From positions 1 through 34,452 of the forward strand of contig SLCC01000179.1 in NCBI GenBank assembly GCA_007126035.1: a stretch of 34,452 nt of DNA. Reading direction: 5' to 3'. The notes below the pieces were generated by a model. It did no database searches and was not told the origin of the DNA. It was given only the letters and a program-made list of their open reading frames with translations. Below, one piece after another: positions 34,414 to 34,452 of the stretch. Source of the DNA: Gemmatimonadota bacterium. GTDB taxonomy: Bacteria; Gemmatimonadota; Gemmatimonadetes; Longimicrobiales; RSA9. The position numbers and the translations under genes were made by a program. Every line of letters begins with the position of its first letter. Within the stretch, counting starts at the first letter, position 1.

Positions 34414-34452
34414 CGGGGCGTGGCGCAGCCCGGTAGCGCACCTGCTTTGGGA
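34414..34452 (+). tRNA. tRNA-Pro (anticodon UGG), 5' part only
   Basis: The acceptor strand cggggcg (34414-34420), D stem gcgc/gcgc (34423-34426, 34436-34439) with loop agcccggta, anticodon stem cctgc (34441-34445) and loop tttggga (34446-34452) give anticodon TGG at 34448-34450, read as proline. The CGGGGCGTGGCGCAG start is typical of bacterial tRNA-Pro. The 3' half lies beyond the window. Confidence 0.92.

Overview
The window is about 34 kb of GC-rich bacterial chromosome. Almost everything reads from the minus strand. The exceptions are a two-gene plus-strand island (about 5.5-7.3 kb) and a toxin-antitoxin pair plus a partial tRNA at the right edge. The gene mix suggests Gemmatimonadota or a close relative: S9 peptidases with secretion signals, many lipoproteins, a UPF0182 protein, type-B SdhCAB, and fatty-acid oxidation coupled to a membrane Fe-S ETF oxidoreductase. 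This placement is inferred from content; there is no rRNA or other phylogenetic marker here.

Left block (1-5.2 kb, minus): a tightly coupled respiratory operon for periplasmic nitrate reduction. In transcription order it is a multiheme cytochrome (8 CxxCH plus one CX4CH), napD, napA, a pentaheme protein that looks like a tandemly duplicated NapB, a tetraheme lipoprotein cytochrome, and the start of an unidentified gene cut by the window edge. All five junctions are stop/start overlaps (TAATG once, ATGA four times). No NapC, NapG or NapH is visible, so the route from quinol to this very heme-rich system is open.

5.2-11 kb: a divergent intergenic region, a plus-strand beta-propeller-like lipoprotein, an M48 metallopeptidase lipoprotein, then a minus-strand small lipoprotein and a large UPF0182 membrane protein. 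The small lipoprotein gene is bracketed by two roughly 96-bp direct repeats, about 93% identical. Each contains a strong hairpin and the last codons of a gene.

11-14.4 kb: sdhCAB, a type-B succinate dehydrogenase/fumarate reductase, followed by an intergenic region with three inverted repeats. 14.5-21.7 kb: two secreted S9-family prolyl oligopeptidase-like enzymes and a membrane-anchored amidohydrolase. Next comes what looks like the decayed C-terminus of another amidohydrolase, then an AAA ATPase with a winged-helix-like tail whose upstream region carries a perfect 22-bp palindrome.

23-32.2 kb: a complete beta-oxidation and electron-transfer operon, in transcription order fadB, fadA, acyl-CoA dehydrogenase, membrane Fe-S ETF:quinone oxidoreductase, etfB, etfA. 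FadB and FadA are strikingly like the gammaproteobacterial FadBA pair. Electrons from the dehydrogenase would pass through EtfAB and the membrane Fe-S protein to quinone, and together with SdhCAB could feed the nitrate-reducing branch. The Fe-S protein has lost the cysteines of its first CCG motif and carries a 17-residue duplication at its C-terminus.

32.5-34.5 kb: a small PspC-domain protein, a DUF1028 protein, a vapBC toxin-antitoxin pair, and the 5' half of tRNA-Pro(UGG). No CRISPR array, insertion sequence or rRNA was seen.
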